From Spirochaetaceae bacterium (GTDB lineage: Bacteria; Spirochaetota; Spirochaetia; Treponematales; Breznakiellaceae), in contig JAISZQ010000062.1 of assembly GCA_031269165.1 (NCBI GenBank), positions 1 through 8,516 on the forward strand: 8,516 nucleotides of DNA, given 5' to 3'. Made by a program: the position numbers and the translations under genes. The notes below the pieces were generated by a model that was not told the DNA's origin, ran no database searches, and worked only from the letters and a program-made list of their open reading frames with translations. Below, piece by piece: positions 1 through 6,489 of the stretch (within the stretch, counting starts at the first letter, position 1; every line of letters begins with the position of its first letter).

Positions 1-131
1 GGTACGCCCACAAAACCATGCACCGCATGGTTTTGTCCCCGCAGAGGGGGATAGCGAAGGACCCTAAGCGCAAGCGGCGGGCCGTAGCGAAGGGGGAGAC
101 GCGGCAACCTGTTGCCGTCCCCCTCTTTAGG
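1..131 (-). repeat. Nested palindromic repeat, copy 1 (inverted relative to copies 2 and 3)
   Basis: Two hairpins are visible. The first has a perfect 12-bp stem (10-21 with 25-36) and a 3-base loop. The second is nested: AGGGGGA at 91-97 pairs with TCCCCCT at 118-124, and inside it CGGCAAC (102-108) pairs with GTTGCCG (111-117). The reverse complement of this stretch lines up with 2954-3060 and with 8439-8516, sharing a TCCCCCTTCGCTACGGCC-like block and a GTCCT(T/C)CGCTA block. Compared with copy 2, the variable hairpin sits on the other side of the GTCCTTCGCTA block and there is an extra GC-rich segment, so the modules are rearranged. The left edge may be cut by the window start. Confidence 0.75.
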
Positions 132-155
132 TATTCTTAAGAAGAACACCATACC

Positions 156-2921
156 ATGAACCGCGAACTGTTGAATAGTGGTTCGTTTCCTTCTATAATT
201 ATGGTAATGCTTATTGACGGACTGTACACGATGCTCATCGAGCCGCTTATTCAACTCATCGAAATCATCTTCATGATTTTTAGCCGTATGCTGAACAAAG
301 GTATGGCGGTGGTCGCGGTGAGCGTTGCCATTTCCCTCTTGACGCACCCCTTCTCTATGATGGCGGAGAAATGGCGGCAGATTGAGCGTAACACGGAGGC
401 GCGTCTTGCCCGGAAGATACGGACGATCAAGAGCGTTTTTTCAGGCGACGAGCGGCACCTCTTGATCACGGCCTACTATCGGCAGAACCACTACCATCCG
501 GTTTACGGTCTGCGGAACTCGATCGGCCTCTTCATCCAGATTCCCTTCTTCATGGCCGCCTATATCTGCCTCTCCAACCTTCAGGCGCTGAAGGGCGAGT
601 CGTTTCTGTTTATCAAGGACTTGGGGGCGCCGGACACGCTTATCCCGCTTTGGGGCGGCGTGAATCTTTTGCCCATCGTGATGACGCTGATCAACTGCGC
701 CGCTACCGCCGTGTACACGAAGGGCCTTTCCAAGAAAGATGCGGTCCCGCTCTACCTCATGGCGGCGGTCTTTTTCGCCCTCCTCTACGATTCCCCGGCG
801 GGACTGGTGCTCTACTGGACGTGCAACAACCTGTTCTCGCTTGCCAAGAACATCGCGCTCACGTTTCGCGTTCCCAAAAAGGTCCTCCCTATTCTCGCGT
901 GCGCCGTCTCCTTTTCCGCCGCATTCTATCTGTTGTTCGTGTTCGACTCAGGCTACTACGTAAAGCGGGTGGCCCTCGCCGGATGCTTTGTCCTCGTCTG
1001 CGTTTTCCCCCTTTTCACCGTGTTCGCCCGAAAGCGGAGGCTCGGAGAAACGTATATCCCCCCGTCGTTTTATGAGGCACGTAACGGCCCGCTTTTTGCG
1101 GTCTCGGCACTGGTTCTCTGGATGCTGGTCGGAGTTGCGATACCCTCAGGGCTCATCGGCTCGTCCGTCGAGGAGTTTTCCTTTATCGCGCCCTTTACGT
1201 CTCCCCATCCTTTCGTGATAAGGCCCGCATTGCAAGCCGCCGGAATCTTCCTCCTCTGGCCCGCCGTGGTCTACGCGCTTTTTTCCCCGAAAGTGCGGTG
1301 CTACGGGGCATTGTTCCTCGCCGCCGCCGGGTTTGTCGCGCTCATCGACACCTACCTCTTCGCCGGAAACTACGGCTACCTGACCATCACGCTCACCCTC
1401 TCAAACGACGAGTTTTCTCAGCCGCTTCTCATCGTGCTTCTGGAAATCGTATCCCTCGTGCTGGCGGTGGGGGGTTGCGTCTTTCTTTTCGCGCGCAAAC
1501 GGAAATGGCTCTTTTCCGTGCAGATCATCGTCCTCCTCTCGCTCTGCGCCTTTTCTGTCTTCAACATTGCCAAGATACAGCGCGACTTTACCCGGTATGC
1601 GGGGACCGCCGTCGAAACGGCGGAGTGGGAAGGACGGGCGGGGGGGGGGGTCTCGCTGACCCCGGTATTTACCTTCTCCCAAACCGAGAACAACGTGCTG
1701 GTGGTTATGCTTGACCGGGCGCTCTCGCCGTTTATCCCCGCTATCTTTGCGGAAAAACCGGAACTGAACGAGGCTTTTTCCGGCTTTACGTGGTATCCCA
1801 ACTGCGTGTCGCTGGGACCGGTAACGATTTCCGCCGTCCCCCCGCTCTTCGGCGGATACGAGTACGCGCCCACCCTCATGGGAACGGACAACGGGGTGCC
1901 GCTGGTCGAAAAGCACAACGAGGCCCTGCTCGTCATGCCGCGCGTCTTCTCGGAACACGGCTTTCGCGTCACGGTGAGCGATCCCTCGTGGGCCAACTAC
2001 AGTTACAAGTCGGACATCAGCATCTACGAGCCCTACCCCGCCATCGACGCGGCGAAGATCATCGGGAAGTACACCAAGCACTGGCTCGAAAAGAACCGCG
2101 ATGTGAAGGTGTTTGAGGCGGCGGCCTTCTTGGAGTACAACCTGTTGCGCTTTTCTTTCCTGCGAACCGCGCCGCCCTTCCTGCGCTTCTTTGTCTACGA
2201 CGGCGGGAAATGGCTTGCCAAGATCGGCGACACCAACGGAGGGTTTTCACTGGTAACGCTGAACGAATACACGGCACTGGACGCGCTGCCCGAAATCACC
2301 GCCGTCGACGAAGGCGTGGGGACGCTTGCCGTCATCACCAACCAGTTGACCCACGAACCCGCGTTTCTCCAGGCCCCCGCATACCGCCCGGCGGCAACCA
2401 TAACCGACCGGGGCAACGGCCCCTACGCCCACAACGCCGCCTATCACGCGAACGTGGCCGCGCTCCTCCTCCTTGCCCGTTACTTCACGTGGCTCAAGGA
2501 ACACGGCGCCTACGACAACACCCGCATCATCATCACCGCCGACCACGGCTGGGGCTCCTCGCTCGATTTCGAAGGCAACATCACGCTGCCCAACGGGGAG
2601 ACCCTCGTCAACTACAACCCCCTCTACCTCGTCAAAGACTTTAACGCGCAGGGCCCGCTCGCCGTGGACCGCTCCTTTATGACCAACGCCGACACGCCAT
2701 CCCTCGCGGTGGACGGCCTCATACCGGATCCCCGCAACCCGTGGACGGGAAATCCGCTCCGGCCCGACAAGGAACACGGCGTAACGATCACCACCTCCAC
2801 CCTCTGGAGCCCCGACCTCCATTCCCGCCGTGCGTTCAAAATCGCCGCCGACGAATACCTCACCGTCCACACCGACATCTTCGACCCCGCCAACTGGAGC
2901 AAACCCCCAGCGGAGAATTAA
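156..2921 (+). CDS. YidC-like membrane domain fused to a sulfatase/LTA-synthase-like domain
   Basis: This 921-residue protein has two parts. Residues about 45-232 look like the Oxa1/YidC family (TM segments near 45-65, 122-141, 165-187 and 197-230, ending in the family signature SPAGLVLYWTCNNLFS at 213-228). The large periplasmic domain of Gram-negative YidC is absent. About seven more hydrophobic segments follow (243-470). Then comes an extracytoplasmic alkaline-phosphatase/sulfatase-fold domain (about 513-900): NVLVVMLD with metal-ligand candidate D520, a GPVTISA stretch with nucleophile candidate T557, and TADHGWG with D796/H797. By analogy with LtaS- and EptA-type enzymes, it probably transfers or removes a phospho- or sulfo-group on an envelope polymer; the substrate is unknown. 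The hydrophilic-groove arginine of true YidC insertases aligns with S60, so insertase activity is doubtful. The ribosome site before 156 is weak (AAGAAG), and ATG 201 or 207 could be the real start. The stop codon abuts repeat copy 2. Confidence 0.85.
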   Translation: MNRELLNSGSFPSIIMVMLIDGLYTMLIEPLIQLIEIIFMIFSRMLNKGMAVVAVSVAISLLTHPFSMMAEKWRQIERNTEARLARKIRTIKSVFSGDERHLLITAYYRQNHYHPVYGLRNSIGLFIQIPFFMAAYICLSNLQALKGESFLFIKDLGAPDTLIPLWGGVNLLPIVMTLINCAATAVYTKGLSKKDAVPLYLMAAVFFALLYDSPAGLVLYWTCNNLFSLAKNIALTFRVPKKVLPILACAVSFSAAFYLLFVFDSGYYVKRVALAGCFVLVCVFPLFTVFARKRRLGETYIPPSFYEARNGPLFAVSALVLWMLVGVAIPSGLIGSSVEEFSFIAPFTSPHPFVIRPALQAAGIFLLWPAVVYALFSPKVRCYGALFLAAAGFVALIDTYLFAGNYGYLTITLTLSNDEFSQPLLIVLLEIVSLVLAVGGCVFLFARKRKWLFSVQIIVLLSLCAFSVFNIAKIQRDFTRYAGTAVETAEWEGRAGGGVSLTPVFTFSQTENNVLVVMLDRALSPFIPAIFAEKPELNEAFSGFTWYPNCVSLGPVTISAVPPLFGGYEYAPTLMGTDNGVPLVEKHNEALLVMPRVFSEHGFRVTVSDPSWANYSYKSDISIYEPYPAIDAAKIIGKYTKHWLEKNRDVKVFEAAAFLEYNLLRFSFLRTAPPFLRFFVYDGGKWLAKIGDTNGGFSLVTLNEYTALDALPEITAVDEGVGTLAVITNQLTHEPAFLQAPAYRPAATITDRGNGPYAHNAAYHANVAALLLLARYFTWLKEHGAYDNTRIIITADHGWGSSLDFEGNITLPNGETLVNYNPLYLVKDFNAQGPLAVDRSFMTNADTPSLAVDGLIPDPRNPWTGNPLRPDKEHGVTITTSTLWSPDLHSRRAFKIAADEYLTVHTDIFDPANWSKPPAEN
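1640..1650 (+). repeat. Eleven-G homopolymer at the membrane/sulfatase domain boundary
   Basis: An unbroken run of 11 G encodes part of A495-G496-G497-G498-V499, just upstream of D520 of the sulfatase domain. With 10 G the reading frame meets TGA at 1657-1659. With 12 G it runs to a stop at 1712-1714. Either change would leave only the membrane half. Runs of this length are typical slipped-strand sites; whether it varies here is not known. A homopolymer sequencing error is the alternative, although the frame is open as given. Confidence 0.9.
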
Positions 2922-2932
2922 AGGGGGAGAAT

Positions 2933-3081
2933 GAGCCTGTTCCAAAACCCCGCTAAAGGGGGAACGGCAACAGGTTGCCGCGCCTTCCCCCTCGCTCCGA
3001 CCAGCGCAAACCATTGCAGGATATTCCCCACAATGGTTTGCGCCGTCCTCCGCTACCCCCTTCAACGGGTGGTTGCCACCC
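2933..3081 (+). repeat. Nested palindromic repeat, copy 2
   Basis: It begins GAGCCTGTTCCAAAAC (2933-2948), which also opens copy 3 and forms the arm of the palindrome at 7418. AGGGGGAA (2957-2964) pairs with TTCCCCCT (2985-2992) around an inner hairpin, CGGCAAC (2965-2971) with GTTGCCG (2974-2980). A second hairpin has a perfect 13-bp stem, 3004-3016 with 3031-3043. A third is GGGTGG (3067-3072) with CCACCC (3076-3081). The element starts 12 bases after the stop codon of the fusion gene and could act as a transcript end or an RNA-stabilising structure. No T-run follows the hairpins, so a classical terminator is not supported. Confidence 0.75.
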
Positions 3082-3083
3082 CC

Positions 3084-3251
3084 TGTCAACAACTTAAGAA
3101 TTTTGGTCCGCGAATGGCGCGAATAAATACGAATAATACGTACCCATCAGCGCGTATTCGCATACATTCGCGTACATTCGCGGACAAAAAAACTAAAAAT
3201 CTGCGTGATCCGTTGTCCACTCTTATATTCCATTGGCTTAAGTTGTTGACA
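3084..3251. mobile_element. 168-bp MITE-like element with perfect 15-bp terminal inverted repeats
   Basis: TGTCAACAACTTAAG (3084-3098) and CTTAAGTTGTTGACA (3237-3251) are exact reverse complements. Between them lies a second inverted repeat, GTCCGCGAATG (3106-3116) with CATTCGCGGAC (3175-3185), flanked by TTTT and AAAA. Its arms carry degenerate repeats of a GCGAATA/TATTCGC type unit, including two direct copies of TACATTCGCG (3163-3182). No open frame of interest lies inside, so it would be non-autonomous. No clear target duplication is visible at the ends. The right end supplies the -35 box of a promoter candidate for the phosphorylase gene. Confidence 0.65.
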
Positions 3252-3274
3252 GTGGGAGACTTCCCCCTTATGTT
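3246..3274 (+). promoter_or_regulatory. Sigma70-type promoter candidate P1 for the phosphorylase gene
   Basis: TTGACA (3246-3251), a 17-base spacer and TATGTT (3269-3274). The -35 box is the outermost six bases of the inverted-repeat element. The spacer contains GGGAGACTTCCCCC, which together with the following TT is the exact reverse complement of 16 bases in repeat copy 3 (8439-8454). Start would be near 3281, giving a leader of about 130-150 bases. I see no recognisable riboswitch in 3281-3411, and nothing else there. Confidence 0.5.
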
Positions 3275-3394
3275 TGGTTTTGAAACAGGCTTGGTAGGTC
3301 GCGGCGCGGAAAGGCCGTATTTGGTTTCTATGCCTTACCGTAATCCTGTTCCCTTCACCGTTACAACAATGTCGGGATACGAGTGACACGGGGC

Positions 3395-3423
3395 TTGACA
3401 ATTCTTCTTGTATGATCGACAAT
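3395..3423 (+). promoter_or_regulatory. Promoter candidate P2, possibly giving a leaderless message
   Basis: TTGACA (3395-3400), 17 bases, then GACAAT (3418-3423; four of six match TATAAT). The predicted start falls at about 3430, exactly on the second ATG of the phosphorylase frame. If used, translation would be leaderless and the ATG at 3412 would not be transcribed. The -10 box is mediocre, so this is tentative. Confidence 0.35.
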
Positions 3424-5973
3424 AAAAGTATGAGTATAACCACCTATACGGTAAAACCGAAACTTCCCGCAGCGCTGAAGCCACTTGAAGAAATTGCGCG
3501 CAATCTTTGGTTGTCGTGGAATTATGACGCCGTGCAACTTTTTGTACGACTTGATGACGATGTTTGGATGGAGTCCCATCAGAGCCCCTTGAAAACGCTT
3601 GGTATGGTGAGTCAGGAGCGGCTTGCCCAAGTTGCGGCGGACGATTCTTATCTTGCCGCGTTGAACGAGGTCTATGCGCGGTTCCAGCGTTACAAAAAGG
3701 GCGAGACGTGGTACAAGGACGCGAAAGGGAAGGATGTCGTGGCGTATTTCTCGATGGAATACGGCATGGACGTGTCGCTCCCGATCTATTCGGGTGGTTT
3801 GGGGATTCTTTCCGGCGACCACATGAAGACGTCGAGTGATCTGGGGTTGCCGCTCGTGGGGATCGGGCTCCTCTACCGGCAGGGATACTTTGTGCAGTAC
3901 CTCAACGCGGACGGCTTTCAACAGGAGAGTTATCCCGAAAACGACTGGTACAATCTGCCGGTCGAGCTTAAGAAAGACCGCGACGATTCCCCCGTCCGCA
4001 TCACCGTCGATCTTGCCGGGCGGCCCTGTTTCGCGCAGATATGGGAAGTGAATGTCGGGCGCAATGTTCTCTATTTGCTCGATACGAACATAGAGGATAA
4101 CCCTCCTGATTTCCGCGACATCACGGCGGCGCTCTATGGGGGCAACAAGGAAACCCGCATTCAGCAGGAGATTCTCCTTGCCGTCGGCGGGATCCGGGCG
4201 TTGCGCGCTCTGGGGATCAACCCGGCGGCGACGCACATGAACGAGGGGCACGCGGCGTTTCTCTCCCTTGAGCGGATACGCGAGTTAATGGAGGAAAAGC
4301 AGTTCTCGTTTGACGAGGCCCGCGAGGCGATTTGGCCGACGAACATCTTCACGACGCATACACCGGTGCCCGCCGGAAATGAGCGGTTTGACATTGCGTT
4401 GTTCGAGAAGTATATGCGCGGCTGGACGGAGATTCTTAAACTGTCGTGGAAGGAATTCCTCGCGTTAGGGCGGGAAAATCCCAACGACGACAACGAACAG
4501 TTCTGCATGACGATTCTCGCGCTCAAGTTTTCGGCCTATGCAAACGGGGTTGCGGCACTGCACGGCGTGGTTTCCCGCGATATGTGGAGGAAACTGTGGC
4601 CGGGGTCTCCGCTTGACGAAGTGCCGATCAAGCACATTACCAACGGCGTTCATCCGCGCACATGGATTTCGAGCCCGATGCTTGACCTCCTTGACCGTTA
4701 TTTTGGCCCGCACTTCGAGGAGAAGCCGACCGAGATCGCCATCTGGGACCGCATCGACCGCATTTCCGACGAGGAGTTGTGGCGCACTCACGAGCGGCGG
4801 CGCGAACGGTTTGTCGCGTTTGTCCGGGGGCGTTTGCGCGATCACTATAAGCGAATCGGCGCGACAAGCCGTCAGACGGCAACCGCTGAGGACGCGCTCT
4901 CGCCTTACGCGCTGACCTTGTGCTTTGCCCGCCGGTTTGCCACCTATAAGCGCGGGAATCTCCTCCTCCGTGATCCCGAACGCCTTCTTCGGTTGCTCAA
5001 GAACACCGAGCAGCCCTTGCAACTGGTATTCGCGGGCAAGGCCCATCCGCACGATATCCCCGGCAAGGAACTTATCAAGACAATCGTCCATTTTGCCGAA
5101 CAGCATGACGTTCAGTCGAGGATCATCTTCATCGAAAACTACGACATGACCGTTGCGCGGTATATGACCTCAGGCGGTGACGTCTGGCTCAACACCCCGC
5201 GCCGTCCGCTTGAAGCCTCAGGCACGTCCGGCATGAAAGCCGCGATGAACGGCGTTCTCAACTGCTCGGTACTCGACGGCTGGTGGGACGAGGCCTACAA
5301 CCCCGGCGTCGGCTGGGCCATCGGCCACGGCGAGGTCTACCACGACGAAGCGTTGCAGGACGATGTTGAAGGCGAGGCCCTCTACGACCTTCTGGAACGC
5401 GAGATCATCCCGATGTTCTACACACGCGGACGGGACGGCCTTCCCCGCGAATGGATCAAGATGATGAAGACCAGCATGAAGGAGATCGGTCATTCGATGT
5501 GCTCGCATCGGATGCTGATGGACTACTCGAATAACTTCTACTTCCCCGCGCTCAAAAACCACAAGCGCATCGTGAAGGGCGATTACGCCGAGTCCAAATC
5601 CCTCGCCCAGTATTTCGGCGCGCTCTCCAGCAATTGGGACAGCATCCGCATCACCCGCGTTGAATCCGACGCGAAACCGGTTATGCAGCGCGGCGACAGC
5701 CTCTCGGTCAACGCTTTTGTCGAGCTTGCCGGTCTCCAACCCGATCAGGTGCAAGTCGAGCTCTACTACGGCAACATCTCGAGCCAGACCAAGTTTATCG
5801 AACACGCCCAAAAAACCGAGATGCGTTGCACCGGACAGGACGGCGGCCTCTACAAGTTCAACGTCAAAGTCGAATGTACGGCGACCGGCTTTCAGGGCCA
5901 CACGGTGCGCATTCTCCCGAAACACCCCGGTCTCGTTCACCCTTACCGCCCCGGCTTCATCAAATGGGCGTAG
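3412..5973 (+). CDS. glgP: Alpha-glucan (glycogen/maltodextrin) phosphorylase
   Basis: Glycosyltransferase family 35 enzyme that cuts alpha-1,4-glucans with phosphate to release glucose-1-phosphate, in the cytoplasm. The 853 residues match the usual length of the bacterial short-type family. In order: an N-terminal segment with EIARNLWLSWNYDA (the DUF3417-like start of this subfamily), YSGGLGILSGDHMKTSSDLG (126-145), HMNEGHAAFLSLE (from 275), TTHTPVPAGNERFD (from 314), a FARRFATYKR stretch, and the pyridoxal-phosphate site EASGTSGMKAAMNG, with K609 as the probable Schiff-base lysine. The C-terminus ends in the family-typical LPKHPGLVHPYRPGFIKWA. Neither start has a clear ribosome site. ATG 3430 (MSITTYTVKPKLP) fits the family start better than 3412; numbering here counts from 3412. 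No other glycogen genes are in view. Intact and confident. Confidence 0.95.
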   Translation: MIDNKSMSITTYTVKPKLPAALKPLEEIARNLWLSWNYDAVQLFVRLDDDVWMESHQSPLKTLGMVSQERLAQVAADDSYLAALNEVYARFQRYKKGETWYKDAKGKDVVAYFSMEYGMDVSLPIYSGGLGILSGDHMKTSSDLGLPLVGIGLLYRQGYFVQYLNADGFQQESYPENDWYNLPVELKKDRDDSPVRITVDLAGRPCFAQIWEVNVGRNVLYLLDTNIEDNPPDFRDITAALYGGNKETRIQQEILLAVGGIRALRALGINPAATHMNEGHAAFLSLERIRELMEEKQFSFDEAREAIWPTNIFTTHTPVPAGNERFDIALFEKYMRGWTEILKLSWKEFLALGRENPNDDNEQFCMTILALKFSAYANGVAALHGVVSRDMWRKLWPGSPLDEVPIKHITNGVHPRTWISSPMLDLLDRYFGPHFEEKPTEIAIWDRIDRISDEELWRTHERRRERFVAFVRGRLRDHYKRIGATSRQTATAEDALSPYALTLCFARRFATYKRGNLLLRDPERLLRLLKNTEQPLQLVFAGKAHPHDIPGKELIKTIVHFAEQHDVQSRIIFIENYDMTVARYMTSGGDVWLNTPRRPLEASGTSGMKAAMNGVLNCSVLDGWWDEAYNPGVGWAIGHGEVYHDEALQDDVEGEALYDLLEREIIPMFYTRGRDGLPREWIKMMKTSMKEIGHSMCSHRMLMDYSNNFYFPALKNHKRIVKGDYAESKSLAQYFGALSSNWDSIRITRVESDAKPVMQRGDSLSVNAFVELAGLQPDQVQVELYYGNISSQTKFIEHAQKTEMRCTGQDGGLYKFNVKVECTATGFQGHTVRILPKHPGLVHPYRPGFIKWA

Positions 5974-5976
5974 CCC

Positions 5977-6026
5977 CCAGTTCCCAGCCCCCGGCCCCCG
6001 ACCCCCTTCGGGGGAATGGGGACTGG
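5977..6026 (+). terminator. Nested GC-rich stem-loop after the phosphorylase gene
   Basis: CCAGTTCCC (5977-5985) pairs with GGGGACTGG (6018-6026) with one G-U pair. Inside it, CCCCC (6002-6006) pairs with GGGGG (6010-6014) around TTC. It begins four bases after the stop codon, so an end-of-transcript role is plausible. There is no T-run after it, so it may instead be another repeat of the nested-hairpin kind. Confidence 0.4.
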
Positions 6027-6038
6027 AAAGTGGACAAT

Positions 6039-6079
6039 GGAAACAATGACCACCATCGACACCTATGAAACGCGAGGCG
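6039..6079 (+). pseudogene. Duplicated 5' end of the ABC permease gene (41 bp)
   Basis: Bases 6039-6079 match 7518-7558 almost exactly: GGAAACAATGA, then the codons for the first residues (MTTIDTYETRG here, MIAIDTYETRG at 7525). The match stops at GAGGCG (6074-6079), after which the sequence follows the toxin gene. The ATG at 6046 opens only a 14-codon frame (stop at 6088-6090), which I do not call a gene. The upstream promoter of the permease was not carried along. Confidence 0.8.
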
Positions 6080-6235
6080 GGCAACTTTGATGCCAACTTG
6101 GGAGGCTTTGTCTACAAACAGCGTGTTGCAAGGAAAGGACAGGGCAAGCGCGGCGGGTACCGAACCATAGTGCTGTTTAAGCGGGGATAGCGGGCGTGTT
6201 TTGTGTATGGGTTTGCGAAAAGCAAACAGGACAAT

Positions 6236-6367
6236 GGACTTGTTCAACAACCCGGTTGGTTGTCTCACAAGTCCTGTGGTTTTTCAGGCTAAAGCTTGGC
6301 TTTAGCCTTATAAAACCACATTTTTTAACGGAAGTTGTTCGGAAACTTGAGGTTTCCAAACAACTCT
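6236..6367. mobile_element. 132-bp stem-loop element inserted in toxin copy A
   Basis: The intact paralog reads GACAATATTACAG (7062-7074), while here 132 bases split that sequence, with AAT on both sides (6233-6235 and 6368-6370), as in a 3-bp target duplication. The element is nearly all paired. Hairpin 1 is nested: GGACTTGT (6236-6243) with ACAAGTCC (6267-6274), enclosing ACAACC (6247-6252) with GGTTGT (6258-6263). Hairpin 2 is 6275-6320. Hairpin 3 is AGTTGTTCGGAAAC (6333-6346) with GTTTCCAAACAACT (6352-6365), one mismatch. The ends are weakly inverted (GGACTTGTTC and, reversed, AGAGTTGTTT). It has no coding capacity, so movement would need help from elsewhere. Confidence 0.8.
6275..6326 (+). 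terminator. Hairpin plus T-run inside the inserted element
   Basis: An outer 9-bp stem, TGTGGTTTT (6275-6283) with AAAACCACA (6312-6320), encloses an inner 9-bp stem, GGCTAAAGC (6287-6295) with GCTTTAGCC (6299-6307), loop TTG. Six T follow at 6321-6326. This is a good intrinsic-terminator shape on the plus strand and would cut off read-through from glgP toward antitoxin A. Confidence 0.55.
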
Positions 6368-6489
6368 AATATTACAGAAGACGACCTTGTTGAATTCAAA
6401 AATGCGGCGCAGCAATATTTTGCTTATAATCAAGACGAGATAGACAAGGCGCTAAACGCAAAAAAGATTTTTGAGATTGAGGAGTGTTT

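Noticed and set aside
3154..3182. Short tandem TACATTCGCG repeats as a CRISPR-like array
   Set aside because: The unit is 10 bases with no spacers, and it is part of one arm of a large palindrome.
2931..3386. Open frame of 151 codons across the intergenic region
   Set aside because: It runs through repeat copy 2 and the inverted-repeat element, has repeat-derived composition and no family resemblance; it is open by chance.
3281..3411. Riboswitch or structured leader before glgP
   Set aside because: Only weak six-base complementarities were seen, and no known class is recognisable.
6046..6090. Fourteen-codon frame with a start and a ribosome-site-like sequence as a small peptide gene
   Set aside because: It is the copied start of the permease gene running out of frame into toxin sequence; the stop is accidental.
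6425..6430. Perfect TATAAT as a promoter for antitoxin A
   Set aside because: No -35 box at 15-19 bases and no proper extended -10; kept only as a possibility in the finding on the orphan antitoxin.
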